From Jeotgalibacillus salarius (GTDB lineage Bacteria > Bacillota > Bacilli > Bacillales > Jeotgalibacillaceae): DNA of 64,000 nucleotides. The notes under the pieces were generated by a model. It did no database searches. It was not told where the DNA came from and worked only from the letters and a program-made list of their open reading frames with translations. Shown piece by piece: positions 7,925 to 16,567 of this stretch (its first letter is position 1; every line of letters begins with the position of its first letter). The stretch spans positions 179,855 to 243,854 of the forward strand of contig NZ_SORX01000006.1 of assembly GCF_004405125.1 (NCBI RefSeq), written 5' to 3'. Position numbers and translations under genes: made by a program.

Positions 7925-9010
7925 ATGGAACAATTTTCTGACCAGATTAAGATGATTTCGAAAAGAATTGAAAAGATTAAAGGTAATATTTCTACTGAAG
8001 AATCCACCAAGACAAGTTTGATCCTTCCTTTCTTCCAGGCGCTCGGCTATGACATTTTTGATCCATCAGAATTTACACCTGAGTTCATTGCAGATGTTGG
8101 GATTAAAAAGGGTGAAAAAGTAGATTATGCGATTATGAATGAAGGTCAGCCTGTCATTCTCATAGAAGCAAAATCAGTGAGTGAAAAGTTATCCAAACAC
8201 GATTCTCAGCTATTCCGATATTTCGGCACTACGGCTGCTAAGTTCGCTATTCTTACTAATGGTTTAATCTATCGCTTCTATACGGATTTAGAAGAGCAAA
8301 ATAAAATGGATTCCGCCCCCTTCTTTGAAATCAACCTGGAAGATTTAAAAGAAACCCACATTATTGAGCTGGCAAAGTTCCGTAAAGATAGCTTTGATCT
8401 TGAAAAAATATTTACAACCGCTTCTGATTTAAAATACTTAAATAAAGTGAAGTCGTTTCTTTATGAGCAGTGGGAAAACCCGACAGAGGATTTTATTAAA
8501 TACATTGTTGGAGAAGTATATGACGGGATGAAAACGAGGAACACGCTTGAGAAGTTTGACCCAATTATTAAAAAATCATTTAGCCAGTTTATTAACGAGC
8601 AGGTGAACGAAAAACTGAGCAAAGCATTAAAATCAACGACTACTCCTGCTGATCAGGTCAGCCAGGAAGCTGCTGCCACATCATTACCAGAGCACGAACC
8701 GATCGATCTCCCAACCGAACCACTTATCATTACAACTGAGGATGAAATTCAGGGTTACACTGTCATAAAGGTCATCGCCAGCGAGATTATAGATGCTGAT
8801 CGTGTATTCTACCGGGACAACCAGAGCTATTTTAACGTGCTGCTCGATGACAACATTCGAAAATGGATAGTCAGGCTGGATCTTGATCGGGCTAAAAAGA
8901 CGATTATTTTTAACGATGATGATAAATCTAAAGTTCAGATTGATCGGGTGACGGATGTGCTGCAGTATAAAGATAGGATTTTGGCGGTAATTGAGAAATT
9001 TAATAACTGA
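7925..9010 (+). CDS. Orphan type I restriction HsdR-N-like nuclease domain protein
   Basis: A 361-residue protein whose N-terminal ~190 residues match the HSDR_N/COG4748 nuclease domain: 'TKTSLILPFFQALGYD', then Asp in 'VDYAIM', 'ILIEAKS' (the E-x-K of PD-(D/E)xK), and 'QLFRYFGT', the Q-x3-Y motif. The C-terminal ~100 residues are a separate domain after a Pro/Thr-rich linker. No helicase, HsdM or HsdS is nearby, so it is a stand-alone protein. ATG 7925 is preceded by GGAGGAACCACC. It lies between two copies of a decayed DUF692/permease pair, which suggests insertion. Confidence 0.75.
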   Translation: MEQFSDQIKMISKRIEKIKGNISTEESTKTSLILPFFQALGYDIFDPSEFTPEFIADVGIKKGEKVDYAIMNEGQPVILIEAKSVSEKLSKHDSQLFRYFGTTAAKFAILTNGLIYRFYTDLEEQNKMDSAPFFEINLEDLKETHIIELAKFRKDSFDLEKIFTTASDLKYLNKVKSFLYEQWENPTEDFIKYIVGEVYDGMKTRNTLEKFDPIIKKSFSQFINEQVNEKLSKALKSTTTPADQVSQEAAATSLPEHEPIDLPTEPLIITTEDEIQGYTVIKVIASEIIDADRVFYRDNQSYFNVLLDDNIRKWIVRLDLDRAKKTIIFNDDDKSKVQIDRVTDVLQYKDRILAVIEKFNN

Positions 9011-9047
9011 ACAGCTTAAATTGAATACTGTTTCGAGGAGTTGGATC

Positions 9048-9260
9048 ATGGAAATCAGTGAAAGTGTATCTGCATTATTAAATGAAATGGCAATGAGAGT
9101 GGCATTTCTTAGGGTTGTAATCATCGCTGCTTATGCATTGCCATACTTAGTATTAAGATCATTGAGAGCCCCTAGATGGCTGTGCGGGTTTGTATCTACT
9201 ATTATAACTGGAGTTGTTGGATACCAGTATATGATGAATTATTACTTAACTTCTTTATAG
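9048..9260 (+). CDS. Small two-TM protein downstream of the HsdR-N-like gene
   Basis: A 70-residue protein with hydrophobic stretches at about residues 17-34 and 46-62 and a short charged N-terminus. GAGGAG at 9035-9040 sits 7 bases before ATG 9048. The gene begins 37 bp after the nuclease-like gene on the same strand, so the two probably share a transcript. The family is not recognised. Confidence 0.5.
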   Translation: MEISESVSALLNEMAMRVAFLRVVIIAAYALPYLVLRSLRAPRWLCGFVSTIITGVVGYQYMMNYYLTSL

Positions 9261-9416
9261 ACCTTTGCATTAATGGACCGCTTTAAAATCTTAACCACCT
9301 TTTTTAACAGAGAATGAGAGTCCGTTAGCTTTCTTTTTGAAACAAGAAATTAGTAGGGAATGTTATTACTTGATTTATTAATCAACTTTTTATGTAAGTA
9401 AGATTCTATCAATACA

Positions 9417-9449
9417 AAAGAACCTCTAGTAAACTTGGAGGTTCTTTTG
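9417..9449. terminator. Bidirectional terminator
   Basis: AAAAGAACCTC and GAGGTTCTTTT form an 11-bp stem with A and T runs on both sides. Confidence 0.75.
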
Positions 9450-9466
9450 TAGAAGTATTCTTATAG

Positions 9467-9580
9467 CTCAGGCAACATTTGCAAGAAGAAGCTCATCATA
9501 TACAAGTTGCTAATGCTGTCAGCTCCGCTAAGACTCCTCCAACTGTCATGACTCCAATGTCTGAGCAATGATCAGTTTTA
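9467..9580 (-). pseudogene. Second, more decayed copy of the GntP-permease tail
   Basis: It aligns by eye with 5630-5745 (shared blocks such as GGCAACA, CTCCAACTGTC, TCTGAG and ATGATCAG) but contains indels that break the frame. It sits beside a hairpin like the one beside the first remnant. Confidence 0.5.
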
Positions 9581-9694
9581 CAATAAAAACCTTCCCAGTA
9601 TTACGTTCAACTTCTAAATAATTAAAATTGTATTCAACATAGGGAATGACTATATAAAATTGTATGTAATTTACCTCTAACACCGCTTACTTGT

Positions 9695-10162
9695 TTAACA
9701 ACTAAAACCTCGCTTGTTCAAAGCCTCAGATAAAGAAGTATCTGAAATGAACCTGTCCAAAAGCTCATTAGTTTTTTGTAATTCAGTGTTTGTATAAATA
9801 TTCTCCAGCTGCTGATAAACACCATTTTCAATTTCAAGAATAGATGAATATTTCTCCTGACCTAATTTTGTCAGCTTTAACCTTACAAATCGACTGTCTG
9901 CCGAATCTTTAATTCGTTCAATCAATTGTTCCTTTACCATCCTGTCAATCAGTCTTGAAGGACTTCCTTCCTCACATATCAAGAGATAACCTAATTGCTT
10001 TAACGTAATATTTTCATTGTTTTTTAGTACACTAATCACTTCAGATTGTGAAGGAGTTATGCCGATTTCTTTTAATAAATCCTTCAATAGCTTGTTTCCA
10101 TGTCTTTGGACTGCAAGAATCAGATACCGAAACTTTTCTGCTTCTTTAAATCTCTTATTCAC
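9695..10162 (-). CDS. MarR family transcriptional regulator
   Basis: A 155-residue winged-helix protein. The recognition region 'TLKQLGYLLICEEGSPSRLI' is followed by the wing 'RIKDSADSRFVRLKLT', the D-x-R signature of MarR proteins. It follows the metallo-hydrolase gene by 14 bp on the same strand and is almost surely co-transcribed with it. Two palindromes in the promoter of that operon (10998-11038) are likely its own operators, giving autoregulation. The inducer is unknown. Confidence 0.85.
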   Translation of the reverse strand: MNKRFKEAEKFRYLILAVQRHGNKLLKDLLKEIGITPSQSEVISVLKNNENITLKQLGYLLICEEGSPSRLIDRMVKEQLIERIKDSADSRFVRLKLTKLGQEKYSSILEIENGVYQQLENIYTNTELQKTNELLDRFISDTSLSEALNKRGFSC

Positions 10163-10176
10163 TTAATTCACCCTTT

Positions 10177-10980
10177 TTAAGTTATAATCCCCGGTTTAAT
10201 TGTAGTGTCGTGATTTGCTATTACCCGGTAGCAATCGTCTCTCTCTGAAAAATCCCTCAGCCATTTTAATGACTGATAGGCTGCATCCTGATTTGTTGTT
10301 AACCCGGGCAACATCATTTCCTTCCAGGATCTCTCTGCATACCCAATATCACTGGCTAATACCAGCCAGCCATTTTGATGTTTTACCAATACACAAAATA
10401 TCCCGTCAGTATGTCCTGGTGTATGTACCAAGTATACCGAACCGTCTCCGAATAAATCATGTCCTTTTTCAAATGGACCATATGGAATATCTGACAGCAT
10501 ATATCTATCGACGTGAATGCCTTCCCACATTGATTTAATATAACCTACTCTGTTCGAAGCTGCCTCCCACTCTAATTCGCTTGTTAAGACTTTCTTCGCA
10601 TTTTTCACCCGGCTTAACCCACTCACATGATCAGCGTGTAAATGTGTAAGTAATACAAAATCCAAATCACTAACCTTTATACCTAAAGCATGCAACTGCT
10701 CTGAAACTGACTCTCCTTCAGGAAGGCGTCCTTTAAACATAGAGTGCGCTAAAAATCCAAGATGTTTTTTCTGATTTCCCCTGATGTCTTCATTCCATCC
10801 AGTATCAACTAATATTAACCCTTTCGGATGTTCTATAAGATAAGCTGAAACAGGCACCCACATCTTCTTCTTTTTTCCTCTTAACCAACCTGAATAAGGA
10901 ATTGGATGGAGTGATTGTTCTTTGTATGCAAGTGCCTGATCGATGTAGACTTCACCTGTGTGTAGTATATGTACTTTCAT
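10177..10980 (-). CDS. Metallo-beta-lactamase-fold hydrolase, N-acyl-homoserine-lactonase-like
   Basis: A 267-residue MBL-fold enzyme. The zinc motif 'THLHADHVSG' (HxHxDH) lies near residue 112, followed by 'VHTPGHTDG' and 'LASDIGY' with the bridging Asp. Length and motif spacing fit the AiiA-type lactonase group rather than beta-lactamases. It is the first gene of an operon with a MarR regulator and has a promoter overlapped by operator palindromes. A role in degrading lactone signals or toxic lactones is plausible but not shown by the sequence. Confidence 0.8.
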   Translation of the reverse strand: MKVHILHTGEVYIDQALAYKEQSLHPIPYSGWLRGKKKKMWVPVSAYLIEHPKGLILVDTGWNEDIRGNQKKHLGFLAHSMFKGRLPEGESVSEQLHALGIKVSDLDFVLLTHLHADHVSGLSRVKNAKKVLTSELEWEAASNRVGYIKSMWEGIHVDRYMLSDIPYGPFEKGHDLFGDGSVYLVHTPGHTDGIFCVLVKHQNGWLVLASDIGYAERSWKEMMLPGLTTNQDAAYQSLKWLRDFSERDDCYRVIANHDTTIKPGIIT

Positions 10981-10997
10981 AGATTAACCTCTTCTCA

Positions 10998-11049
10998 ATT
11001 AAATGACGTATCATTTAATATAATAGATGACACGTCATTTAATTGTCAA
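10998..11049 (-). promoter_or_regulatory. MarR-regulated promoter with two operator palindromes
   Basis: On the minus strand, -35 TTGACA (11044-11049) and -10 TATTAT (11020-11025) are 18 bp apart. One palindrome, ATGACGTGTCAT, lies in the spacer (11027-11038). A second, 22-bp palindrome with core ATGATACGTCAT (10998-11019) covers the start region. Binding at either would block RNA polymerase, fitting repression by the MarR protein encoded in the operon. Confidence 0.7.
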
Positions 11050-11322
11050 TAAGGCCGGTGGCGAGGTAAATTATTTAAATGTGATCGACAATAACGTTAC
11101 AGTGAAGTTCTTTATGTAAAAATAAACCTGCTGCTGACTACCGCTTTAATTCCAAGCGTGTCATCATCACTCAGTTTGGCTCCCACTGCACACTGGTGCA
11201 TAGATATAATGAATCGCTTTTTCTTTAAGGCAGTTTTCGTATAGATTGTTTTTTGTAAATATTTACTATTTAAAGAATTTTCTGTTATGATAAAGTAAAC
11301 TGGTTAATACTTGGAGGTGCTT

Positions 11323-11775
11323 ATGAAAAGAATAATGTTGCTATCGCTATTACTTATATTTATGATTTCTTACTCTGTTCAAGCGTTGTCTTGGGCTATT
11401 ACTTTTGTTGTATGGGAAGGAAAAGTTTATGAAGTTAAACAAGAAGAAATTATCGAAAATAGTGAAATTAGTAAAATCATTGGAGAAGTAAAGACCAAGC
11501 CTGATGATATGACTGGTGATTACTATGGAGATGCTTCAAACTTTTATCCAATAGGAACAAAATATTATGAAATAAAAGGGACTTCAACTTCTACTGCAAT
11601 TGCAGTAAAAGAAGAGAACCAGTGGGTAAAGGCTGTTTATGTTCATAAAGCACCTTTTCACATAATGAATGTAATCTCTAACTTCTATTTCATATCTGCT
11701 GTTATAATAATTGCACTTATTATAGTCGGAGTTGTATTGCGAAATAAAAAGTTAAGAAAATCACCGATAATATAA
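11323..11775 (+). CDS. Exported/membrane hypothetical protein
   Basis: A 150-residue protein with an N-terminal signal-like helix ('KRIMLLSLLLIFMISYSVQA'), an ectodomain of about 100 residues rich in Glu, Lys and Tyr, and a C-terminal membrane helix (about residues 121-142) followed by basic residues. This topology suggests an extracytoplasmic domain anchored at both ends or by the C-terminal helix. GGAGGTG precedes ATG 11323. The family is not recognised. Confidence 0.6.
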   Translation: MKRIMLLSLLLIFMISYSVQALSWAITFVVWEGKVYEVKQEEIIENSEISKIIGEVKTKPDDMTGDYYGDASNFYPIGTKYYEIKGTSTSTAIAVKEENQWVKAVYVHKAPFHIMNVISNFYFISAVIIIALIIVGVVLRNKKLRKSPII

Positions 11776-11938
11776 TAACGGTCAAGAAAACCACAATCTA
11801 TACGAAAGAAGCCTTCTCTAATAAGGGATGCTACCTAACCTCTGCAGTTAGATGATGAGCAGCGCTTCCTCAGACAATCGATTGGATTGACACATCCAGA
11901 CATCCAGATCCATCACCCCTGCAGCAGCCCCGAAGCGT

Positions 11939-12551
11939 ATGTCAAAACCATCATCATCTGCCTACGTACTCGCTTACGAGACGATCCGTGACAGAATTCT
12001 AAACGGAGAATTAGAAGGCGGAACAAAATTAACAGAAGAACGTCTTGCTGAAGAACTCGGCGTCAGCCGCACCCCAATCAGAGAATCCATCCGGCGGCTC
12101 GAGCAGGAAGGCTTAATCAAAAAGAAACGCGTCGTCAAACCAACCGAAAGCGACCTGCGCCACATGTTCCAGGTACGTATGATCGATCCTAGAAGGACAT
12201 GCCACTAAAACCGCAGCTACCTATATGACAGACGATGAGCTCATCGCACTCGCCGAATGCGTCCATATCGGCCGCACAGGCACTATCGAAGAAATCATGA
12301 AAGCCAACAAACAATTCCACGATTTAATTGTTCAAGCGAGTCGCAACCCTGTCATGATCGATATCATTGATCAGATGCAGTCGATTATTTATCTGTTCAG
12401 AAAAACGGTTGTATATCATAAGAGACCTGGATTGATTGATGAGCATGAGGAGATTTATGAAGCGATTAAGAGTAGAGATGCCGAGAAGGCTGAGGAATTG
12501 ATGAAGAAGCATTTGCAGGCGGATTTGGATTTTTCGGTGCATGTTTTATGA
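11939..12551 (+). pseudogene. GntR/FCD family regulator broken by a 4-bp duplication
   Basis: The N-terminal half (11939-12208) is a GntR winged helix ('LAEELGVSRTPIRESIRRLE'). The C-terminal half, in another frame, is an FCD effector domain ('NKQFHDLIVQASRNP', 'EHEEIYEAIKSRD'). A direct tandem repeat GATCGATC at 12181-12188 shifts the frame; removing one GATC restores the expected 'VRMILEGHATKTAATYMTDDEL'-type junction. There is no clear ribosome site before ATG 11939, so the 5' end may be lost too. It is non-functional unless the duplication is a sequencing error. Confidence 0.75.
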
Positions 12552-12566
12552 TTTAAAGATAATTTG

Positions 12567-12598
12567 AAAAGCGCTGATACGTGGATCAGTGCTTTTCT
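12567..12598 (+). terminator. Terminator of the GntR pseudogene
   Basis: AAAAGCGCTGAT and ATCAGTGCTTTT pair around a 6-nt loop, followed by TCTCG. Confidence 0.7.
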
Positions 12599-12710
12599 CG
12601 TTAACACAATTATATTATCAACTACTCATAAACTTTATGAAAGAAAGATTTAAGATTCTAGAATGTTAATTTCAATTGTAAATAGTTTAATAATAATCCT
12701 AATTGTATAT

Positions 12711-13725
12711 TTATGTCAAAAAATCATTTAGTCCTTCATGACCATCTATATGAGAAGTTTCAATTAATATAGTAGAAATTCCTTCTTCACCATTTACCTT
12801 TAAAAAAGGTTGAGAATGTGCATCAGATGCATAATTAATTAAATCCCTATACTTATTTTTTCCTATTAACTCAGTGATAGTTAAACGATTCTCATCTTCT
12901 TTCTTACCTGGTGAACACATGTATAATCCAGATAATTCTTGTAAATTACTTCCGTTTGTTCTTGGAGCTGAGGTAACTTTTATATTCTTCCTCTTAAAGT
13001 TTTTATTAAGAGTATTCTCTAGTAACACCCATACTAATTTTGACCAATCTTTTTTATTTTTAGCTGCTTTCTCCCTATAAATTCTTTTCCTTCTTCAAAC
13101 AATAATATCTTGAGCATTGTATGTGCAAGGTTATGCAGTGGGATTAAAGTATTATCTACCTCGGCAGTTGTATATGTAAAAGAAAAAGAACTAATATGAT
13201 TTTTATTGTCAATTAACAAGTATTTTGCTCCTTGATGAGCTTGATTTGGAACTATATTAATATTAATTCCTTTAATTATTGGCTTTACAAAGCTAAATTC
13301 TGGCCAATTATTATACAGTAGAAATTGATGGTCGTTGGATTTAACATTTGCCGTGTGCAAGGTTTTCATTTTTGCCTGTAATAATAATGCTGTTCTTTTA
13401 CTTTTTCCTTTTTTAGGATGATATACATGAACTATTAATAAATCTCCGATCTCTGGATTTTTTTCTGACAAGTTATGCTTTACAATAGGTCGTTGGTGAC
13501 AAAATACAGATACAATTGACGTGGAAATCCCATAAAGTTCTAAGGTTTCTTTCCATGAATTTGCTATGTTTTTTATTCCTTCAGTTGCCATTTTAGCTAT
13601 AAAATCTGGTTCTTGAGGTGATTTAGATAGTTTAAGCGTATTTGAATGTGCCTCATTAATTGAACGAATTCCAGCTTCGTAAAGGAGTTTTTTATTTTTT
13701 AAAATTATTTTTTTGTAAGTAATTA
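12711..13725 (-). pseudogene. Frameshifted nuclease-like gene in the defence-candidate region
   Basis: Two minus-strand frames (13034-13591 and 12711-13028) read as one protein. At about 13076 the sequence ATAGGGAGAAAGC has lost one base; in the other frame it continues 'EKAAKNKKDWSKLVWVLLEN' without a stop. Upstream of ATG 13591 the frame stays open for about 45 more codons with sensible protein, but no normal start is found: the best ribosome site (GGAGATG, about 13730) is one base out of frame. The core contains 'EIGDLLIVHVY' and 'ALLLQAK', a possible D-xn-QxK nuclease motif. The family is not firmly identified. Confidence 0.5.
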
Positions 13726-13787
13726 TGTCTATTTTGATTCATCTCCTACTCTATTGAATTCTACAAATCTAATTAATAAGTTAAAAG

Positions 13788-14597
13788 TTAAAAATCAAAA
13801 TGAATAAAGTCTTGACGGTTATAGGTAGTGTCGATTATTTTATCAATTAGTTTTTTTGATGTGTGTTCGAGAAGTGGAATTAACTCTGAAATACCATTGA
13901 TCGCTTCTATTGTATAATCTTCTCCTCCATGAACAAGGTTACTTCTTCTATCATGCATTTGATCTATCCATTGGTCCGGCAACTCCCATGTGTTAATATC
14001 TCCAAAATAATCAATAAAACATTGATATATTTTATTTTTGACTCCTATAGATGTCCGTTCAGTCTCTGTATGGAATTCTTTACCCAATATTTCAATTACA
14101 CTCCAAAATGCTAAAAATTGATCAAATGTATTTTCAGATATTTTCCCTTTAGAGTACCAACCAATAGCTCTTAATAATTTTGGTTGGTTAACTTCAAATT
14201 CTCTTGCCATTTTGAACGCAGATATAATGTCAGATTTATCTAATAACCTTCTACTTCTATAAACTTCCTGATTATTATACCTAAAATTATTGAATGAACC
14301 TTTTGGTCTATAATAATCTTTTTTAATTTTATTTATTTGTATTGGAATATCATTTTCTAGTGAGAGTACATCCCTCATCCTGCCGAAATAAACAAAAGCA
14401 ACTGTTTCAGCAATATGCAAAGTGTCTGCATATGCAGTGATTGTAGCTCTAAGTCCATAATTACTTTTCCTCAAGCTAATATCGCTGTAAAATTGCTGTT
14501 GCTCAAACCCTTTTTCTTGTCGGAAATTAATATTATTCACTATTGAAATTGGACCTATAACGTCAAAATCAATTTCCCAAACTTTGAAATTTGTCAT
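13788..14597 (-). CDS. Apea-like HEPN domain protein
   Basis: A 269-residue protein. The C-terminal half is helical and holds 'HDRRSNLVHGGED', fitting the R-x4-6-H RNase signature of HEPN domains, specifically the Apea-like group linked to phage defence. The N-terminal half is beta-rich and unrecognised. ATG 14597 is chosen because AAGGAG lies 10 bases upstream; the longer reading runs into a dispersed repeat. It lies downstream of the SIR2 operon on the same strand but is separated by a terminator and a repeat, so it is probably its own unit. Confidence 0.6.
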   Translation of the reverse strand: MTNFKVWEIDFDVIGPISIVNNINFRQEKGFEQQQFYSDISLRKSNYGLRATITAYADTLHIAETVAFVYFGRMRDVLSLENDIPIQINKIKKDYYRPKGSFNNFRYNNQEVYRSRRLLDKSDIISAFKMAREFEVNQPKLLRAIGWYSKGKISENTFDQFLAFWSVIEILGKEFHTETERTSIGVKNKIYQCFIDYFGDINTWELPDQWIDQMHDRRSNLVHGGEDYTIEAINGISELIPLLEHTSKKLIDKIIDTTYNRQDFIHFDF

Positions 14598-14621
14598 TGT
14601 TGTACATCTCCTTAAAAAATA

Positions 14622-14669
14622 CCCTGTAAAACGCACTTGTGAATGTTCCAAATCTTTCTCAGGACAGGG
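14622..14669. repeat. Dispersed ~48-bp CCCTG/CAGGG hairpin
   Basis: It opens CCCTGTAAAACGCAC, shares 'GTGAATGTT' in the core, and ends AGGACAGGG. It sits directly upstream of the HEPN gene, in its promoter region. Confidence 0.6.
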
Positions 14670-14889
14670 AGGAATTAAGATCGTTGATAATTAATCTCCA
14701 TCTTCTAGCATCTAATTTTTATATCATAAAGTCTGCTGTATATAATCTATAAGGATTTATAAAATGTAGAGAGATATTTACTTTGCCAAAAAAATCAAAG
14801 AACAGAATGTTTTAGACCATTTAAAAATAGGTATAATTGATTGTAGACATTCCTATTCATTTCGAATATGATGTTGTTATAAGATTAAG

Positions 14890-14929
14890 GAAGTGATGGC
14901 AACCTGTATTGGTTAGGCGTCACTTCTTT
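14890..14929 (-). terminator. Terminator of the SIR2 operon
   Basis: GAAGTGA and TCACTTC form the outer stem and the hairpin overlaps the last codons of the SIR2 gene. The run of T on the plus strand (TTTTGTTTTTC) means it could also act in the other direction. Confidence 0.5.
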
Positions 14930-16523
14930 TGTTTTTCTTTAAATCATAAATTAAAAGCAGCCTTCTTAAATTTGTATTTATTTTGCTTTCTCCTGCTACT
15001 ACAAGATCCATTACTTTCTCTCTTATATAGTCTTCAACTTCGCTAAAATCTAACCTATTTATATTATAAGAAATTAAGCTAAACTCTCTGTCATTAACAT
15101 GACTATTTGATAAAATTTTCTCAATACTTTCAAATTCTTGCCTATAAGTTTTGTTAATTTTCTCAACTTGAGCTTCTAAATCTCCATGACTATTCAACCT
15201 CTGCCTCAGTTTTTCTTTTTCATAATCATGTAAATTAGATTCTTCTATTTTTTCTTCTGATACATATTTTATAAATGGGTATCGCCCTGAAACAGGTTCA
15301 TTTGCTAAAAAGCGTAAAACTACATCTGAAGTTAATTCATCTTTTTCAAAAATATAATCTTCTAAATATGTCAACTTATTTGGAATTTTGAAAATTACAG
15401 TTGAATCCCCTAATGCGACAACAACTTTTTCCTTAATTTCGTTTCCACTGGTCAAGTTTCTTTCGAGTTCATCTAACTCGATAGGGGAAAGAAGAACAGA
15501 TTTTAATGCTCCCTCTTTACCTTTATCTATTATAAGTCGTTTAATAATGCGTTGATACTTGTTGATTTCTGATGGAGCAACACCTTGATCAATTTGCTGT
15601 AAGTGCTCAAAAACTTTACTATAATTATCTGTTTTAATAACTGTAAACCTACAATTTAACTCTTGGTCAAAAGTAATTTCTTCTAAAAGCTCACCTTCTC
15701 CCTCTTTCCATTCCACAATTATCAACCTTTCTTCAAGAGAAACCGGATCTTCAGAACTCAAAGACGATGCAAAATCTTTTATAAAACCTCTAACATTAAG
15801 ATCTGTTAATGAATATCCAAAGAAAATAATTGGAGAATGAATTAGCATGGATATAACTTTAGCACTAATTAATATAGAATTTTTACTAAAGTTATCATAA
15901 TCTTCAGACGAAATAACAATAGAATTTGGATGCTCTACTGACCCATGAATTTTGAATAATTCAGCATAACCCATTGTTTGTTCAAAAAAACCTTTTTGGC
16001 CTATATAAGTTTTCACTCCATATTGACTAGATTGGTTATAACTATCTTCAATGAAAGAGTCATAGTTAGTGGTTATCATAATCTGAGATTTAGTTATTGC
16101 CTTATTAAATACTGCAATTTCATCAGACATTTCAGTTCGAATTTCATATCTTTTTAAAGCCTTACTTATAGCCATTTTAAAAGGAGAAATACCTGTTGCA
16201 TAAACATCTTTAGGAGAAAAATCATCAATTTGTATTTGACCTTCGTTGAATTTTTTATTGTATATTTGTTCGATTTTTGAACTCATTTCTATATTACTTA
16301 AATAATCTATTTCTGTTTCTAAAATATCTTTTTTCTCTCTTCTAATGCTTTCTCTTAAAATGTTTAATTGGCCGTAAAAATCTAAAACTTCAACTTGATC
16401 CCAAAAATGTTTCAAGAGTTCATCCCAGCTCTTAAAATCTATTAAATACCTTCTAGGCAACCCAGAACCGATAAACAATATAGGAAATTCATTTTTCTCC
16501 ATCAATTTTTTAAAAATAGACAA
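14913..16523 (-). CDS. SIR2-family protein (defence NADase candidate)
   Basis: A 536-residue protein. Residues ~1-290 are a SIR2 fold: 'LFIGSGLPRRY' (NAD-binding GSG), 'MITTNYDSFIE' (catalytic Asn region), 'LFKIHGSVEHP' (catalytic His) and 'IIFFGYSLTDLN'. The C-terminal ~245 residues are an unrecognised, charged helical region that could be the sensor. Such stand-alone SIR2 proteins deplete NAD+ in abortive-infection systems (ThsA, DSR, SIR2-HerA, SPARSA). TTG 16523 is preferred to TTG 16529 because GGAGG is 8 bases away rather than 2. It follows the PD-(D/E)xK-like gene by about 40 bp. Base composition is clearly more AT-rich than the metabolic genes at 18-25 kb. Confidence 0.75.
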   Translation of the reverse strand: MSIFKKLMEKNEFPILFIGSGLPRRYLIDFKSWDELLKHFWDQVEVLDFYGQLNILRESIRREKKDILETEIDYLSNIEMSSKIEQIYNKKFNEGQIQIDDFSPKDVYATGISPFKMAISKALKRYEIRTEMSDEIAVFNKAITKSQIMITTNYDSFIEDSYNQSSQYGVKTYIGQKGFFEQTMGYAELFKIHGSVEHPNSIVISSEDYDNFSKNSILISAKVISMLIHSPIIFFGYSLTDLNVRGFIKDFASSLSSEDPVSLEERLIIVEWKEGEGELLEEITFDQELNCRFTVIKTDNYSKVFEHLQQIDQGVAPSEINKYQRIIKRLIIDKGKEGALKSVLLSPIELDELERNLTSGNEIKEKVVVALGDSTVIFKIPNKLTYLEDYIFEKDELTSDVVLRFLANEPVSGRYPFIKYVSEEKIEESNLHDYEKEKLRQRLNSHGDLEAQVEKINKTYRQEFESIEKILSNSHVNDREFSLISYNINRLDFSEVEDYIREKVMDLVVAGESKINTNLRRLLLIYDLKKNKRSDA

Positions 16524-16567
16524 TGACAACCCCTCCTACTATTAAAAAGATATATTGACGAGTAACT

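Larger units (their letters stand above)
9261..9694. other. Intergenic debris
   Basis: No gene is seen. The stretch holds a terminator (9417-9449), a degraded copy of the GntP-permease tail (9467-9580) and the right end of a hairpin element ending in CATAGGG (about 9616-9646). Confidence 0.6.

Noticed and set aside
12324..12542. Minus-strand frame inside the GntR pseudogene
   Set aside because: Antisense to the FCD domain, with no ribosome site.
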